From Spinacia oleracea (Eukaryota > Streptophyta > Magnoliopsida > Caryophyllales > Amaranthaceae): 64,000 bases of DNA. How positions within the stretch are numbered: the stretch's first letter is position 1; every line of letters begins with the position of its first letter. Position numbers and translations under genes: made by a program. Shown here piece by piece: positions 44,301-59,416 of the stretch. The notes under the pieces were generated by a model. That model was not told the DNA's origin, did no database searches, and saw only the letters and a list, made by a program, of their open reading frames with translations. The stretch spans positions 1,860,001 to 1,924,000 of the forward strand of contig NC_079491.1 in the NCBI RefSeq assembly GCF_020520425.1. The letters are read 5' to 3'.

Positions 44301-47300
44301 TTTTGAGTACTCTTCATTTTTGATTTTATGCGTTTCATTTCCTGCTCCAACTTCAAGAGTTCATGCTGCCAGATACACAAATAAAAGTTAGCCTCTGTAA
44401 TCAAAAGTGTAAGTCGGTGAATGGAAGAGTTTAATGACCTATAAAACTAACATTCTTGTCAAGTTTATTATTCTTCTCTACAATTTTTCTTTCAAGTTTA
44501 TTTATCTCTTTCTGGTATTTAGCCAGCTCTTTCTCTTTTTCACGCTTTTCCTGTTCGTAAGTGTTTTGTTCTTCAACAAGCTGTTGCTGGCTTTCTTTCT
44601 CAGCTTCAATTTCCTCATTAATCTTGTTTATATCTCTTTCTATGTTATAAATCTGCCAGAGGAAATGTTCCTTCTTCAAGCTTTTCTGCAAAAGAGACGA
44701 AAGAATCAGCATGAGCAATTTTCATGAGCTTTATTGAAAAAGAAATATCTCCATGAAGCCAACAGGAAAATGGCCCCACAATCTTTCAGTTAATGTTTTC
44801 TAGGAATCAATGAATTCAAAATTGTCAAAATTTCATTTACAAAAGGTTGGAGGAAACAGACTTTACATTCTCCCTTTGGCATAGGGGGCAAGGAATGAAG
44901 GATTTGAACTTAGGGCCAGTAACAGCGGAGAAACAGAAAAGTGCTCCAAGTCCCCAAACATCAGAATAGAATTATTTAGAATCAAAGACAAAAAAGACAC
45001 AAAGAGAGATCCAAAACTTTCTAGTTCTTACGGATCCAAAACTATCTATAGCCCATAAAAGACAAAAAGAGAATTAGAATCATGAAATCAGGTATAAATC
45101 CAAAAGAAGCACCAAATAATCCACAAAACCTATTACATATTACTCACGTCACATGAATATTACCCTCTTCAATAAATACAACATGATTCAAAATATTGTC
45201 CTTTATAAAAGTTAGTGTCATCCCCATTCCTCTGATCTTTATAACTCAAAGAAATTAAGTTGTGGAATCTCGAAAATTCTGATCGCATTTACTACTCCCA
45301 CCATCCCCAATTATTGAACCCCTTTTATTAGAGTTCATTTTAAGAAGTTGAGCAAAAATGCCATAAAGAAAATTCCCGCTCCCCACTATGGCATAAGTCC
45401 CATAACGACTCATAAGGTAATCTAACCTTTAATATTTAGTTAAATGATATCATGCAATATGGTGAATGTTCAAAGTTAAACTTACAAAACATAGTAAATG
45501 GTCAATTAATTTCAGACAGCTACACAACCATGAATAGAAATATGGTCTAATATCTAGGAAAAGAGAGAGTACTTTTTTAGGAAAATTACTACTTCATATC
45601 CCAACTAAATTAAAATGATTATCATTTCCAGAGAGAGGAGGCACCAATTTTTCTTGCAAGCGAAGATGTCTTTCTGCTTCTTCCTTTTGCTCCTTTTTCT
45701 GTTTCCTCTCCCCAACTATTGTTTTCTTACGTTGATAAACAAGAGCTGACGTTTCTTCTGCCCTGGCTTTCTGTTCTTCCAACTCCTCATAGTCCTTCTT
45801 TTGCTCCTCAGAACCAGAAATCTGCTCAAGTAGTCCTGTCAGTTCTTTGGGATTCTTGGACGCAATCGACTCCACATCTCCCTGCATTGCCAAAATTTCA
45901 GCAGCTAAACTTGTATGTAACAAAAATTCAGAACATATACAATCTATAATTTTTCCCTTCAATCAGTTGAAAGGAAACCTAAGGATTTTCCTCAATTGGC
46001 CAAAAAACAAAAATGAAATTGTTAAAAAGAATTTTCCTTTCTGGTTTTGTTACCAAAAAAGGGAAACCGATAAACAATCAACATAAAACAATGGGGTTCT
46101 CTGTTGATGAGAAAGAGTGAAAACTTCATCCAATCAATTTAAAACAAACCCAAAAGAAAATCAAGTAAATAAAAGTATGTTAAAGGACAATAAATTTCGG
46201 AGAAAAGTTGATTTTAACAATTAAAAGGCTTTAAATGCAATATGGAGATACTGAGATCTCTTGCATATATTTTCCATATTCACTTTTATGTCCTAATACC
46301 AGCACAACAGAATTATAAGTTTCCATGACCATTTGATCTAGAATCCAATTTCTTACTTCAGTTACCTTAGGCCCTGTTCTGCTCACCTTATTTTCACTTA
46401 TTTCGGGAAAAATAAGTTCAGTTAAGTTCAGATAAGATAAGTTCAGGAAAATAAGGGTTGGCCAAGTACAATTTATAACTAAAATAAGTTTTGATAAGTT
46501 CAGATAAGTTCAGATAAGTTCAGTTAAGTTCAGATAAGATAAGTTCAAGAAAATTAAGTGAAAATCGGGTGAATAGAACGCAGCCTTACGCATTCTAATA
46601 TTCCAAGTACAGAGATTAGTGATCAATTTGCTCACTAATATATACTCCCTCCGTCCCACAAAAAACATCTCATTTCTCCCTAAATGCTTGTTCCAAAAAG
46701 ATACTCTCATTTCTCTTTCGGATTTGGTCCACTGAATATAATAATGTTTTCTTACTCCTCTTTATTCTTTTTTATTCTCTTCCTCTCTACTCCCTTAAAG
46801 CATTATGGTCCCCACTTTTTCTCATTACAGTTGAAATTGAAAAACAATAAATAATACCTAGTTTTTCTATATTCACTTATATTCAACAAAAACCCACCCC
46901 CAATACTTTCCTAACACTTTGTGCCCAAGGGAGATGGGAAGCTTCTTTTGTTCAAAGGAGGAGTAGTATATAAAAGTTAAATCAAATGCAACAGATTTAC
47001 CATCTTTGCATATGTGTATTATTTTCTTTAGATGCTGAAAGAGTAATGTGATATTGTCAAAAACTCAATGTATGCAAAAAGAGTGTGAAGGGGACATATT
47101 TCCATATTGGTCCCTTTCTCTAAACAAGTTGCCACATGACTATTGGTCTTGTCCAAATGACAACGAACATCGACAAAATAGGAAATTTCCCGTGACATAA
47201 TTTCCCCCAACAAAATCATTAGACACACGGTCTTGTATTCGGTATGCAATGATGAAAATTTAACTTCCAATCTTCAAGTTTTCTTCCTTCCACAAGGCCC

Positions 47301-48425
47301 CAAACCGTAGGATGCAATTCACTCCTTTGCAAGAAGTATCGCTCAATGAAAAGCCTATCAAATTCAAGCGCCCAATTCATGTAAATTTGTGAATTGCAAC
47401 ACGAGCTTCTACAAACTAGACGAGCCTTAATCTATTACTTTAGTTGCACCTATAGATAAACCAAAGCCATTTTTAAGAAGAACTATGTCACCCTTAAAAA
47501 AAACTTCACAATGACTACCTAGTAAAATTCAACAACGGAACAACCCATTTCAAGTGAATTCTCTTACATAACAAGCAATGCATAGTTAAGTTCTTTTGTT
47601 TACCCAAACAATAGTTTAAAACTCCTATTCAAGAGATATTCAATCTCTCACATGAGTCTCTACCAACAAACAGCCGTTATCTAATCTCCGAGTTGTGAAG
47701 GACACAAATCACTCAACATAAGGCCCGAACACAAGGGGAGAGGAGAGCAACCAAATAAAACAAAGCCTGATTTCACCCCAATACAAAATCATAACAGTAG
47801 CACCGAAAATAAAACACTTCCTCCAATCCAAAACATATGCAGCTTTAGCCAATTTCTCTCAATCACTCTAAATCATAGGTCATTTTTATACTGCAAATAC
47901 AATAATTCATTCCTAACAGTCCTAAAAACACCTTAAAAGTGACCTCGTAAAACAAAAAACAAAAAGATCAAGAAATTAGAAAACTACCTGGAAAACAAGG
48001 AAATTCCGAGCTTTGACAAGAATTCCAAGTTCCCTCAACTTCTCATTATACTGATCCCAAGTAACCACCCTACCATCAATCCGATACTCACTACCACCTG
48101 AACTCGTAATAGTACGAGTGAAGTGAATCTCAGCACCAGAAGAAAGCGCATACACCAGCATAACATAAGCACGGCGACCGCGCTGCTCTCGCTCGCGGTC
48201 GTCGTAAGCGTAAATGAGGTCCTTGAGCTGAGCGCCACGAAGTTGGCCAGAGCGAACTCCGAGAACGAAGCTAATGGCATCCATGAGATTGGATTTTCCG
48301 GCGCCATTAGGGCCAATTATGGCGGTGAAATCGTAGAAAGGTCCAATTACTTGGTGACCTTTGTAGGATTTGAAGTTTTCTAGCTCTAATCGGAGGATTT
48401 TCCCCGGCGATGTTAACGCCGGCAT
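35361..48425 (-). CDS. SMC1: Cohesin subunit SMC1
   Basis: Eighteen exons: 48425-47988, 45881-45645, 44685-44452, 44365-44130, 42794-42528, 42349-42079, 41193-41069, 40481-40372, 40284-40177, 40105-39966, 39610-39521, 39442-39237, 37950-37781, 37510-37401, 37335-36920, 36696-36445, 36125-35898, 35409-35361. Phase closes at every junction, giving 1228 residues, the usual plant SMC1 length. Walker A GPNGAGKS at 38-45; first coiled coil to about 500; hinge (about 505-670); second coiled coil; ABC signature LSGGEKT near 1119; Walker [13 protein letters not shown] near 1142; C-terminus [14 protein letters not shown]1 pairs with SMC3 and an SCC1/REC8 kleisin to hold sister chromatids and shape chromatin in the nucleus. 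Most introns are GT-AG; intron 7 appears to be U12-type AT-AA. Several introns contain MITEs. Confidence 0.95.
38132..38390. mobile_element. Stowaway-like MITE in SMC1 intron 12
   Basis: 259 bp between TA dinucleotides. Left end CTTCCTACGTTCCCCTAAAA, right end (inverted) TTTCCTCCGTTCGCTAATAT. A 75-codon plus-strand open frame here is a chance frame in the MITE. Confidence 0.7.
40482..41068 (-). other. U12-type AT-AA intron (SMC1 intron 7)
   Basis: On the minus strand, exon 7 ends ...GATGTGATACA and the intron begins ATATCCTTCATG, a perfect match to the U12 5' splice site (RTATCCTTT class). Near the 3' end is TTCCTTAAC (40490-40498), a perfect U12 branch-point motif, followed 9 nt after the branch A by the junction ...GGCAA/GTTTGATCC. 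Removing 40482-41068 restores GTG ATA CAG TTT GAT CCA (VIQFDP), the sequence conserved in SMC1 hinges. No GT-AG alternative near these points keeps that frame. The terminal dinucleotides would be AT-AA, a rare class. Confidence 0.75.
45295..45569. mobile_element. Stowaway MITE in SMC1 intron 2
   Basis: 275 bp between TA dinucleotides. Left end CTCCCACCATCCCCAATTAT, right end (inverted) CTCTCTCTTTTCCTAGATAT. Ends are diverged, so it is older than 46645-46963. Confidence 0.6.
46370..46585. mobile_element. Harbinger-type (Tourist-like) MITE in SMC1 intron 1, best copy
   Basis: 216 bp, left end GGCCCTGTTCTGCTCACC, right end (inverted) GGCTGCGTTCTATTCACC, flanked by TTA on both sides (46367-46369, 46586-46588). 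The core repeats AAGTTCAGATAAG. A 3-bp TTA duplication with GGCC-type termini fits PIF/Harbinger. Confidence 0.75.
46645..46963. mobile_element. Stowaway MITE in SMC1 intron 1
   Basis: 319 bp between TA dinucleotides. Left end CTCCCTCCGTCCCACAAAAA, right end (inverted) CTCCTCCTTTGAACAAAAGA. Intron 1 (45882-47987) thus holds two MITEs of different superfamilies. Confidence 0.75.
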
Positions 48426-48431
48426 GATTTC

Positions 48432-48439
48432 TAGGGTTT
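48432..48439 (-). promoter_or_regulatory. Telo-box (AAACCCTA) upstream of SMC1
   Basis: AAACCCTA on the minus strand ends 7 bp before the SMC1 ATG. Telo-boxes (also called site II partners) are common near the start of plant genes active in dividing cells. The role here is inference. Confidence 0.4.
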
Positions 48440-48534
48440 CGGAATCGCAGAGAGTTTGGAGAGGAGAGAGAGAGGAAGTGAGATTTGGGGGAAATGGCGG
48501 TTTGATTTTGAAATTAGGGGTTTTTTGGGGGAAA

Positions 48535-48542
48535 TTGGCGGG
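48535..48542 (+). promoter_or_regulatory. Putative E2F site upstream of SMC1
   Basis: TTGGCGGG fits the plant E2F consensus TTSSCGSS and lies about 110 bp upstream of the start codon. E2F control at G1/S fits a cohesin gene. Single-motif evidence only. Confidence 0.4.
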
Positions 48543-48737
48543 CGATGAGAGAGAGAGGAAATTGGGGTTAGTGTTGAGTGGTGACGTTTTACTTCTCGTC
48601 TTTCTTTGTGCAGTTATGATTTATGAATGGTGGCATAGTTCGTCACTTCGTCATAGGGCGCCATTTTTATTTTTACTTTCATCAAAAATAGAAATTTTTG
48701 GTTTTCAAATTATATTAAGAAAATGTTATGATAAATT

Positions 48738-48916
48738 GATCTGTTCTATTGGACCTATTTATCTGGAGTATATCTGTATTTCATTTATCTAGAAAAAAAA
48801 ATCTGAGTTAAACTTATTCATGTGCGAAAATGACTGAAAAAATCTTATTTTTTCTAAACTTAACTGAACTTAACTTATTTTTTTTTTGTCTAAAATAAGT
48901 CGAACAGAACAAAACC
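48738..48916. mobile_element. Degenerate Harbinger-type MITE upstream of SMC1
   Basis: Contains CTGTTCTATTGGACCTATTT on the left and AAATAAGTCGAACAGAAC on the right as an inverted pair, ending next to TTA. Same family as 46370-46585. Confidence 0.55.
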
Positions 48917-49114
48917 TTACATCCTCCGCCCCTTTATTATTGCACCGTGTCCTTTCGAAAATAAATCATCGTATTTAGTGAATAAATATAAATATAGGCA
49001 AGAATTAAAAACATTCTACTGTTCTAAATTAACTTAATACTTAGGAAGTTGGGACATGTACGCTTTTTGTTAACTGGTTGATTTTTTTTCTTAGTTACCT
49101 TGGAATCATGAGAT

Positions 49115-49502
49115 TAGGGATGACAATTCAGTCAGAATCCGATCCAAATAACTTGATCTGAATCCGACTTAATCCAACGAAAAAAATCCGATCTGGAACC
49201 TAAAAAATGAAAATCCGATTCGAACCCTGTAGGAGGTGAAGTTTGTGTATAATCCAACAAATCCAACCCCAATCAGATTACTAATGCCACCTAATCAAAA
49301 ATATATTAAAATTACATTACGAAAAGAAAAAAAATCTTAACTTTTTTATTTTAATAGCTAAAATAATCCACACCACCCTATCCGAGGCAAATTAACCCGA
49401 TAAATATAACGAGTCTAAGTCCTACGAAAAATAATCCTAATAGTGGTGGGTCGTATATGAAGTTCGGATAATCCAACCCGATCCGACCCATTGTCATCCC
49501 TA
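49115..49502. mobile_element. hAT-like MITE between SMC1 and seryl-tRNA synthetase
   Basis: 388 bp with inverted ends TAGGGATGACAAT and ATTGTCATCCCTA (perfect over 13 bp) and subterminal AATCCGATCC / GGATCGGATT repeats. An 8-bp duplication is not clear (CATGAGAT against CTTGATAG). From here to 49843 no further feature is visible apart from the 3' end of the synthetase gene. Confidence 0.65.
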
Positions 49503-49843
49503 CTTGATAGAGATATAGAAGAGTAAAATGAGACCGGAAAATGTGATGGAATAAATGGCAACCTTGCTTATGATAATCATTCAACAACCTGTAATAGCAA
49601 TCATCTTTGTCATGAACTTATCATAAGCTTAACATGGATACACATGCAGATATTGCCTTATCCCAGTAAATTTTTCATATCAATTTACCACTATTTCAAA
49701 TGTCAAAACTCCAAAATCCAAGTCCATCCAAATAAAATATAAAAAGGTATGAACCATAAATATTTGTATATCCTGCTAACAATTTCTTAGTTAAGAGCAA
49801 ATTAAAATAGAGATATCCAGCAACAGTTGTTGTACATTAAGGC

Positions 49844-53886
<4,043 letters not shown>

Positions 53887-53978
53887 TTTTGAGTTGTTTT
53901 CTCAGATTACACTCAAGGAAAGCGATAATGGAGGCGGCACAGAAGGTTGGCAATGGAGTGTGAGTAACTGGGTAAAAC

Positions 53979-53986
53979 AAACCCTA
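53979..53986 (+). promoter_or_regulatory. Telo-box (AAACCCTA) upstream of seryl-tRNA synthetase
   Basis: AAACCCTA about 93 bp upstream of the ATG. Telo-boxes are enriched in promoters or leaders of translation-apparatus genes, which suits this gene. It lies in the ~180 bp of original upstream sequence left between the ATG and the LINE. Confidence 0.45.
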
Positions 53987-54075
53987 TCGTTTTGTTATCG
54001 TAGGAGGAAAAAATGCAGGGTTTTGACTTTGAGGAATGGTTTTAGAAAAAGAAAAAAAAAAAATCGAAAATGACT

Positions 54076-56112
54076 CTTTTTTTTTTTTTTTGGCAAATAA
54101 AATTTTATAAACCAAAAGGAAAGAGCAACAGCTCAAAGATTACAAGCACCAGAACAACTGGAGCACTAGTTCCCCAACAGGAACAAAACAAAACCACCTA
54201 AACTAGAACCTGACAGCAACCGGCCTAATACAGCAACAAAGCAATGTCTGAATCTCTACATCTGCAAGCAACCTTAAACACAATTTCTTTAACAATTTGC
54301 TCAGCTGATTGAACATGACCAGCAAAGACTCTTTGATTCCTTTGAATCCACAGGCAATAAACTGCTTCAGCAAAACCAGCAAGGAGAAGTTTGCTCACAG
54401 CAGTACATTTTTTACTCATTCTCATAGCAAATTGAAGCTCCTGATCAAAAGCTTGGCTGCTCCTATTGATATTCAGAATCTGTAGGAATTTCTGCCAGAC
54501 TTGTCTAGCATAAGAACACTGAAAGAACAAGTGCTGCACTGATTCTGGATCAACACCACATAAACTACAAACACCATCAGTAGCTATGCCCCACTGCATG
54601 AGTCTGTCTTTGGTAGAAAGCCTCCCATGAACAGCAAGCCACAAAATGAAAAGACTTTTAGGGCTAGCAAAGTTATTACAAACCACTCTCCTCCACTGAA
54701 CTTTAGGAAACTGACCCAACAAACATAGGTACATCTTATTGATAGAGTAACCACCAGTAGCAAAAAACAGTTGCTTGCACATAGGATCCCTATCCAGCAA
54801 ATCTCTACACCCCCAAATCTTCTTAAGAACCCAAGAAGCAGAACCTGGCAGAGCCATGGTGAACAAATCCTTGCCCTTGATATAGTATGCATTGACCCAT
54901 TTAACCCATAGAGCATCAGGTTTGAAAGCCAAAGCCCACAAAAGCTTCAGAATAGCAGCTTTGTTCCAAAGATAGAAGTTTTTCACATTTTGCCCACCAG
55001 CAACTCTAGGTTTACACACTGAATCCCAAGCAATGGGAGCTTTCCTAGAGGTTTTGGTGTCACCAGTCCACAGATAGGTCCTACAAATTCTTTCTATCTC
55101 TCTGAGAACCTTTTTTGGGAGCATAAATATTTGGCTCCAGTAGGTTTGAAGGCTAAACAAGATCACCTTCACCAACTGTAACCTTCCAGCATAGGACAAT
55201 TTCTTAGCAACCCAAGAAGAAACTCTAGAGTAGAATTTATCAACGAGAGGTTTACACTGGTTAATGGTAAGTTTGGCACTAGAAAGTGGAACTCCTAAGT
55301 ATTTAAAAGGAAGACTGCCTTTAGAAATACCAAGAGAAACCATAATTGCATCTTGTTCCCACTGAGGTACACCAGAAAAATAGATCTCAGTTTTCTCCAT
55401 ATTAGCTTCCAACCCAGAAGCTTGAGAAAAACAGGAAAAAGCTTTAAACATAAGCTGCAGGGAGATAATGTCACCTCTAGCAAAAAGCAACAAATCATCT
55501 GCAAACATGAGATGAGTGAGCTTGATCTTCTCACATTTAGGATGATAATTGAAATCAGGATTGATAGCCAAGTTCTTCATACATCTACTCAGATACTCCA
55601 TGCAAATGGCAAACAAGAAAGGAGAGAGAGGGTCCCCTTGTCTAAGGCCTTTCTTTGCAGGAAAAGGCAGCATAGGTTTGCCATTAACAAGAATTGAATA
55701 GCTCACAGAAGTAACACAGGAGTGCACCCACTGAATGAACTGCCCAGGGAAGCCAAGCTCCTGTAACACCATGAAGAGAAAAGGCCATTCAACAGAATCA
55801 TATGCTTTTCTCAAATCTACCTTAACCATACACCTAGGGGACATATGAGCCCTATTATATCCCCTAATCAGCTCAGTTGCAACAATAATGTTATCAGATA
55901 TGTTCCTACCTGGCACAAAACCAGCTTGATATTCAGAAACCACTTCAGACACCACCCTTTGAAGCCTAGCAGTCAAGATTTTAGAAATAATCTTGTACAT
56001 GGTAGAACAACAAGCAATGGGCCTAAACTGAGTAACAGAAGTAGGACATGGGACTTTAGGGACCAAAGTCACTGCAGTACAGTTAAACTTGCCATACAGA
56101 AAACCAGAATTA
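54076..56112 (-). mobile_element. 5'-truncated L1-type LINE
   Basis: About 2.04 kb in minus orientation, with the poly(A) tail seen as a T-run at 54077-54092 and 9-bp duplications AAAATGACT at 54067-54075 and 56113-56121. A single open frame (about 56110 down to the stop at 54225) encodes the C-terminal part of ORF2: reverse transcriptase (FRPIACCSTMYKIISKIL, YQAGFVPGR, KKGLRQGDPLSPFLF, FADDLLLFARG) and a C-terminal zf-RVT domain (CSLCGVDPESVQHLFFQC). The endonuclease and ORF1 are absent through 5' truncation. The formal frame extends to 56237, but its first ~45 codons come from the neighbouring MITE and are not LINE. Intact duplications and frame suggest a fairly recent insertion. Confidence 0.9.
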
Positions 56113-56474
56113 AAAATGACTAATTTTAATTGAGCGATTTCCTTCAATATTGCATAAAGATCCAATAATTCCTTAAATACGTTACTTTTTAAGTTATTTT
56201 CCACCATACCGTCCACGTAAGCAAGGGAGAAAGACAAGTAATTTTTTTTTCCGGTTCAGCATTGAACCGCCATATGAGATAGCGGTTTCGTTTTAAAGCA
56301 AACCGCCATCTTAGATGGCGGTTCAATGTTATAAACCTCTATCCCAGTTAGCGGTTTGCATTAAAACAACACCGCTATCTCAGATGGCGGTTTACTTAAT
56401 TGTAAATTATTTTTAATATGAATTACAGTTTAAATAGAAATATAATTTAGAAGTAACCTCTTGTGACATCAATT

Positions 56475-56536
56475 GTGTCTGATTGAGTGGGTTGTTTCTA
56501 CGTAGGAGGTCATGGGTACGAATCCTACCTGATGTG
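56475..56536 (+). pseudogene. Degenerate tRNA-like unit 1
   Basis: GTGTCTGATTGAGTGG..., then an anticodon-arm-like TTGTTTCTACGTAGGAGG and a T-arm-like ATGGGTACGAATCCTACC, then CTGATGTG. Shorter than a tRNA (62 nt) with a damaged D arm. It is followed by the same 'TTTAACCATTTAT' tail as unit 2, so the two are diverged tandem duplicates. Confidence 0.5.
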
Positions 56537-56603
56537 TTTATTTCTTTTTAACCATTTATTAATATTAATTATGAACATTTCCAAATTTAACTTATCAACA
56601 TTA

Positions 56604-56676
56604 GTGTTTGTAGCTCAGTGGATAGAGCGTTTGTTTCCTAAACAGAAGGTCGTGGGTTCGACCCCTAGCTGATGCG
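56604..56676 (+). pseudogene. tRNA-Arg(CCT)-like sequence, probably a pseudogene
   Basis: 73 nt, the standard tRNA length. A box TAGCTCAGTGGATAGAGC, anticodon arm TTTGTTTCCTAAACAGA (CCT anticodon), variable region AGGTC, B box GGTTCGACCCC. The acceptor pairing (GTGTTTG with CTGATGC) has three wobbles and one mismatch, and the T stem has one mismatch, so it is likely decayed. A T-run (pol III terminator) follows within 10 nt. It lies inside a Mutator-type MITE, which explains its odd location. Confidence 0.6.
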
Positions 56677-56915
56677 GTTATTTTTTTTTTTTACCATTTA
56701 TAAATAGTACGTGATTATAAACCGCTATCTCAGATAGCGGTTTACTTAAGTCAACCGCTACCTGAGATAGCGGTTTAGTGTCGCTTGGTTGAAAAAAAAA
56801 AAGACCGGTTTTAATGCTGACGTGGACGGTATGATGGGAATTAAGTTAAAAAGTGGCGCATTTTGGGAATTTGACGTTCTTTACACAATATTGAAGGAAA
56901 TCGCTCATTTTAATT

Positions 56916-57257
56916 GAACATTATTGCAACTTATTTGAGTAAATTGAATCTGAAACTTATTTTTTTTAAGATGAAGAGAACAAATTATAAGGTCGTGTTT
57001 GGCAAACTAGCAATAGCGAGTACTCTTATATTTTAGTGATTGGATAGCCAATAACGGCGAACTAGTTGCGACTTGTGAGTAATGGTTCATAGTATGAATA
57101 GTAGGCAAAAGTAATGGATGAGATTGTAAATATATTAAAAGTTATACACCTTGTTAAAAAATTTATCATAATTTGATCAAACGCTGCATGCTACCTCTAA
57201 ACGTTAACATACTTAACGTTTGGTAACGTTTGATAAAAGCTACGGAGTATATAACTA
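56916..57257. other. Intergenic, nothing recognised
   Basis: AT-rich sequence left of the Stowaway at 57258; presumably the displaced upstream region of the seryl-tRNA synthetase gene. No motif stands out. Confidence 0.4.
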
Positions 57258-57582
57258 CTCCCTCCGTCCCTTAATACTCGCACCGGTTTGACCGGTGCGG
57301 AGTTTAAGACATTTGAATTTACTTATTAATTTAATGGGTGTTAGTTGATAGTAGGGTATTTTTTAATATAGTTAGTGGAAAATGTATAAGAGGTGGAGAG
57401 TGGTGAGTGGAGGTGTGAAATTTTAAATGATTTTTTGTATAGAATATGGGTGTAGGTGGGGTTAGTAAGTAAGTGTGAGAAATAATATAATATTGGTATA
57501 AATTTCCATTTATAGAAGCGATCCAAGTATTAAGGGACGACCCGAAAAGTAAACTGATGCAAGTATTAAGGGACGGAGGGAG
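57258..57582. mobile_element. Stowaway MITE
   Basis: 325 bp between TA dinucleotides. Ends CTCCCTCCGTCCCTTAATAC and (inverted) CTCCCTCCGTCCCTTAATAC, perfectly inverted over 20 bp. Same subfamily as 14756-15083 (shared 'gagtttaag.ca.ttgaatt.actta'). Confidence 0.9.
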
Positions 57583-58865
57583 TACTACATAGACCATACC
57601 TTACCAAATACTGGCAAATTCTACAAGTATCAAATATTACTCGCTACCTTAAGCGCTACTGCAAAACATCCCCTAACTTGTGGACTCATGCGTTGGATCT
57701 TTGTGCTTCTTACTTAGGGCTTTGCAACGAGTATCAATTGTATTTAGGTTGTTTGTCACTAGAAGTCATCTAAAAAAATCAAGTGATTCCATACATGAAA
57801 GAAATTATGTTGGATTAATATCTCCCAATTAAAAAAAGTATCAAGAGGTGTTGAGACATTAAAATGCGATAAAATAAGTTTTTAGGAGTATATGAATTGT
57901 ATTCCAAAATATGTAGTATTATTTATTACGGAGTACTTTTTAATGTCAGGGTATATTCGAATACCTTTTTCTAAAATGTAAAATCTAAAAGGGATGTATC
58001 TTGCTCGAGTTAATCAAATCTAGATCTAGGTTTGCATGTTAGACACTTTGGGGAGAAGGGTAAAGGATAAGAGATCTCTTCCATAAAAGTGCCTTTAGCG
58101 GGTATTAGCACTTTTGAGTGTATAGGTTCTCTTACTCTTTTCAAAGAGGTCTTGTCAGCTAACTCAGGTCAGGTTGACTAGGTAAAAAGGTCCTGGCCTC
58201 TTAAAAACATGTATTTTAAGAGTCACTTCCACATTCCAACCACAATTGAATAGTGCTATATGACTATCAGAAAGCATAACTTTCAATTACAAAGTGCCCT
58301 AATGCATTAATACACCTATCATAAAAAGTACTCTATATAATTTATCACACATACAAGATAAAAGAAACAGGTAGATAAAGAATAGAGTTCAATATACACA
58401 AGGAAAAAATCAATACACAGTTAACAAATTGTCTATTGAGTAATATATGCACAAATCTTTTGCCTCAATACACATTTAACATTTCCTAAAAATTACAACA
58501 ACAAAAAGTACTTGTATAATGAATACAAAAAATACAGACATTGCAAGGGATTGTACTATTGACTACAATAACCCAATGAAATGCCTACTATGGAACAACT
58601 AAACAATCTAGCCCCTTTATATATTCTTGTATGATTATTGGTGATTTTGAAGGATGTTAAATGGTAGCCACATTCCAAACAATTTTGGTTCGATTACACT
58701 TCCTTTTGCATCAAGTTCGTTCCTTCAAATGGCTTCCATTCAGGTCAATTTTGAGTGAGCATCGACCCTTTGATAGCCTCATCGGTTAAGTGAATATCCA
58801 CTCAATAGAACACATTGTTTACCTGGACGTACATCACTAGACATGTTAGAGCTGAGCATGTGTAG
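57583..58865. other. Intergenic, nothing recognised
   Basis: 1.3 kb with no supported coding exon, no paired ends and no clear repeat. The right part may contain unassigned old repeat sequence. Confidence 0.45.
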
Positions 58866-58873
58866 CATGAGAC

Positions 58874-59229
58874 TAGACCTGGTTATTGGGTGGGTCGGGT
58901 CAGGGTTGGTGCGGTTTAAAAGCAGGTCGGGTAATGAAAGGGTCAATTTTAGCGGGACAAAGCAGGTATTGACAAGTGTCAATACCGGGCCTATAGGGGG
59001 TGGTGAATAAATGAATAAGAAAAAATGAAAAAAAAGGAGTCATGCGAATAAAAAGCTAACCATATAGTTTCTTATATCGTAACTACTTTAGTTTTCAAAA
59101 TTGTTGTGTTATAATTTTGGCCCTATAGAATAAAGGCCATGCACAATAAGAGCCCTACCCAATACGAACGCTAATAACATGACCCAAACCCTATATCCAT
59201 TGGGCTACCCTGTCCAATAACCAGGTTTA
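58874..59229. mobile_element. hAT-like MITE downstream of the processing peptidase gene
   Basis: 356 bp, ends TAGACCTGGTTATTGG and (inverted) TAAACCTGGTTATTGG, flanked by a perfect 8-bp duplication CATGAGAC (58866-58873, 59230-59237). Homologous to 34684-35058. Confidence 0.9.
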
Positions 59230-59416
59230 CATGAGACCATTCTCAAATGTTTAGTTTCACAGGGTTAAACATGAAAAGCCAGTTCTTAACACACACACAC
59301 AAGGCCTGTTAATTAACCAGTTGCATATCATAGAAAAGAACATCAGAAAAGTAGCTATACCTATGTAAGGCCAGGAGACCTTTTTTTTACTCGAATCAAC
59401 TACTTATCGACTGACT

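Larger units (their letters stand above)
56132..56906. mobile_element. Mutator-type MITE (copy B) with palindrome array and tRNA-like units
   Basis: 775 bp. Ends GAGCGATTTCCTTCAATATTG and its exact inverse CAATATTGAAGGAAATCGCTC, flanked by a perfect 9-bp duplication ATTTTAATT (56123-56131 and 56907-56915). The CCATACCGTCCACGT subterminal block and the AACCGCTATCTCAG array match copy A at 800-1376. Unlike copy A, it contains between two arms of the array a 250-bp segment with two tRNA-like units (56475-56536, 56604-56676). It abuts, but is independent of, the LINE. Confidence 0.9.

Noticed and set aside
54225-56237. 670-residue protein as a single host gene
   Set aside because: It is LINE ORF2 sequence with an N-terminal extension from the neighbouring MITE.
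56604-56676. Functional tRNA-Arg gene
   Set aside because: Acceptor and T stems contain mismatches and many wobbles, it lies in a MITE, and a more decayed tandem copy adjoins it; kept as a probable pseudogene.
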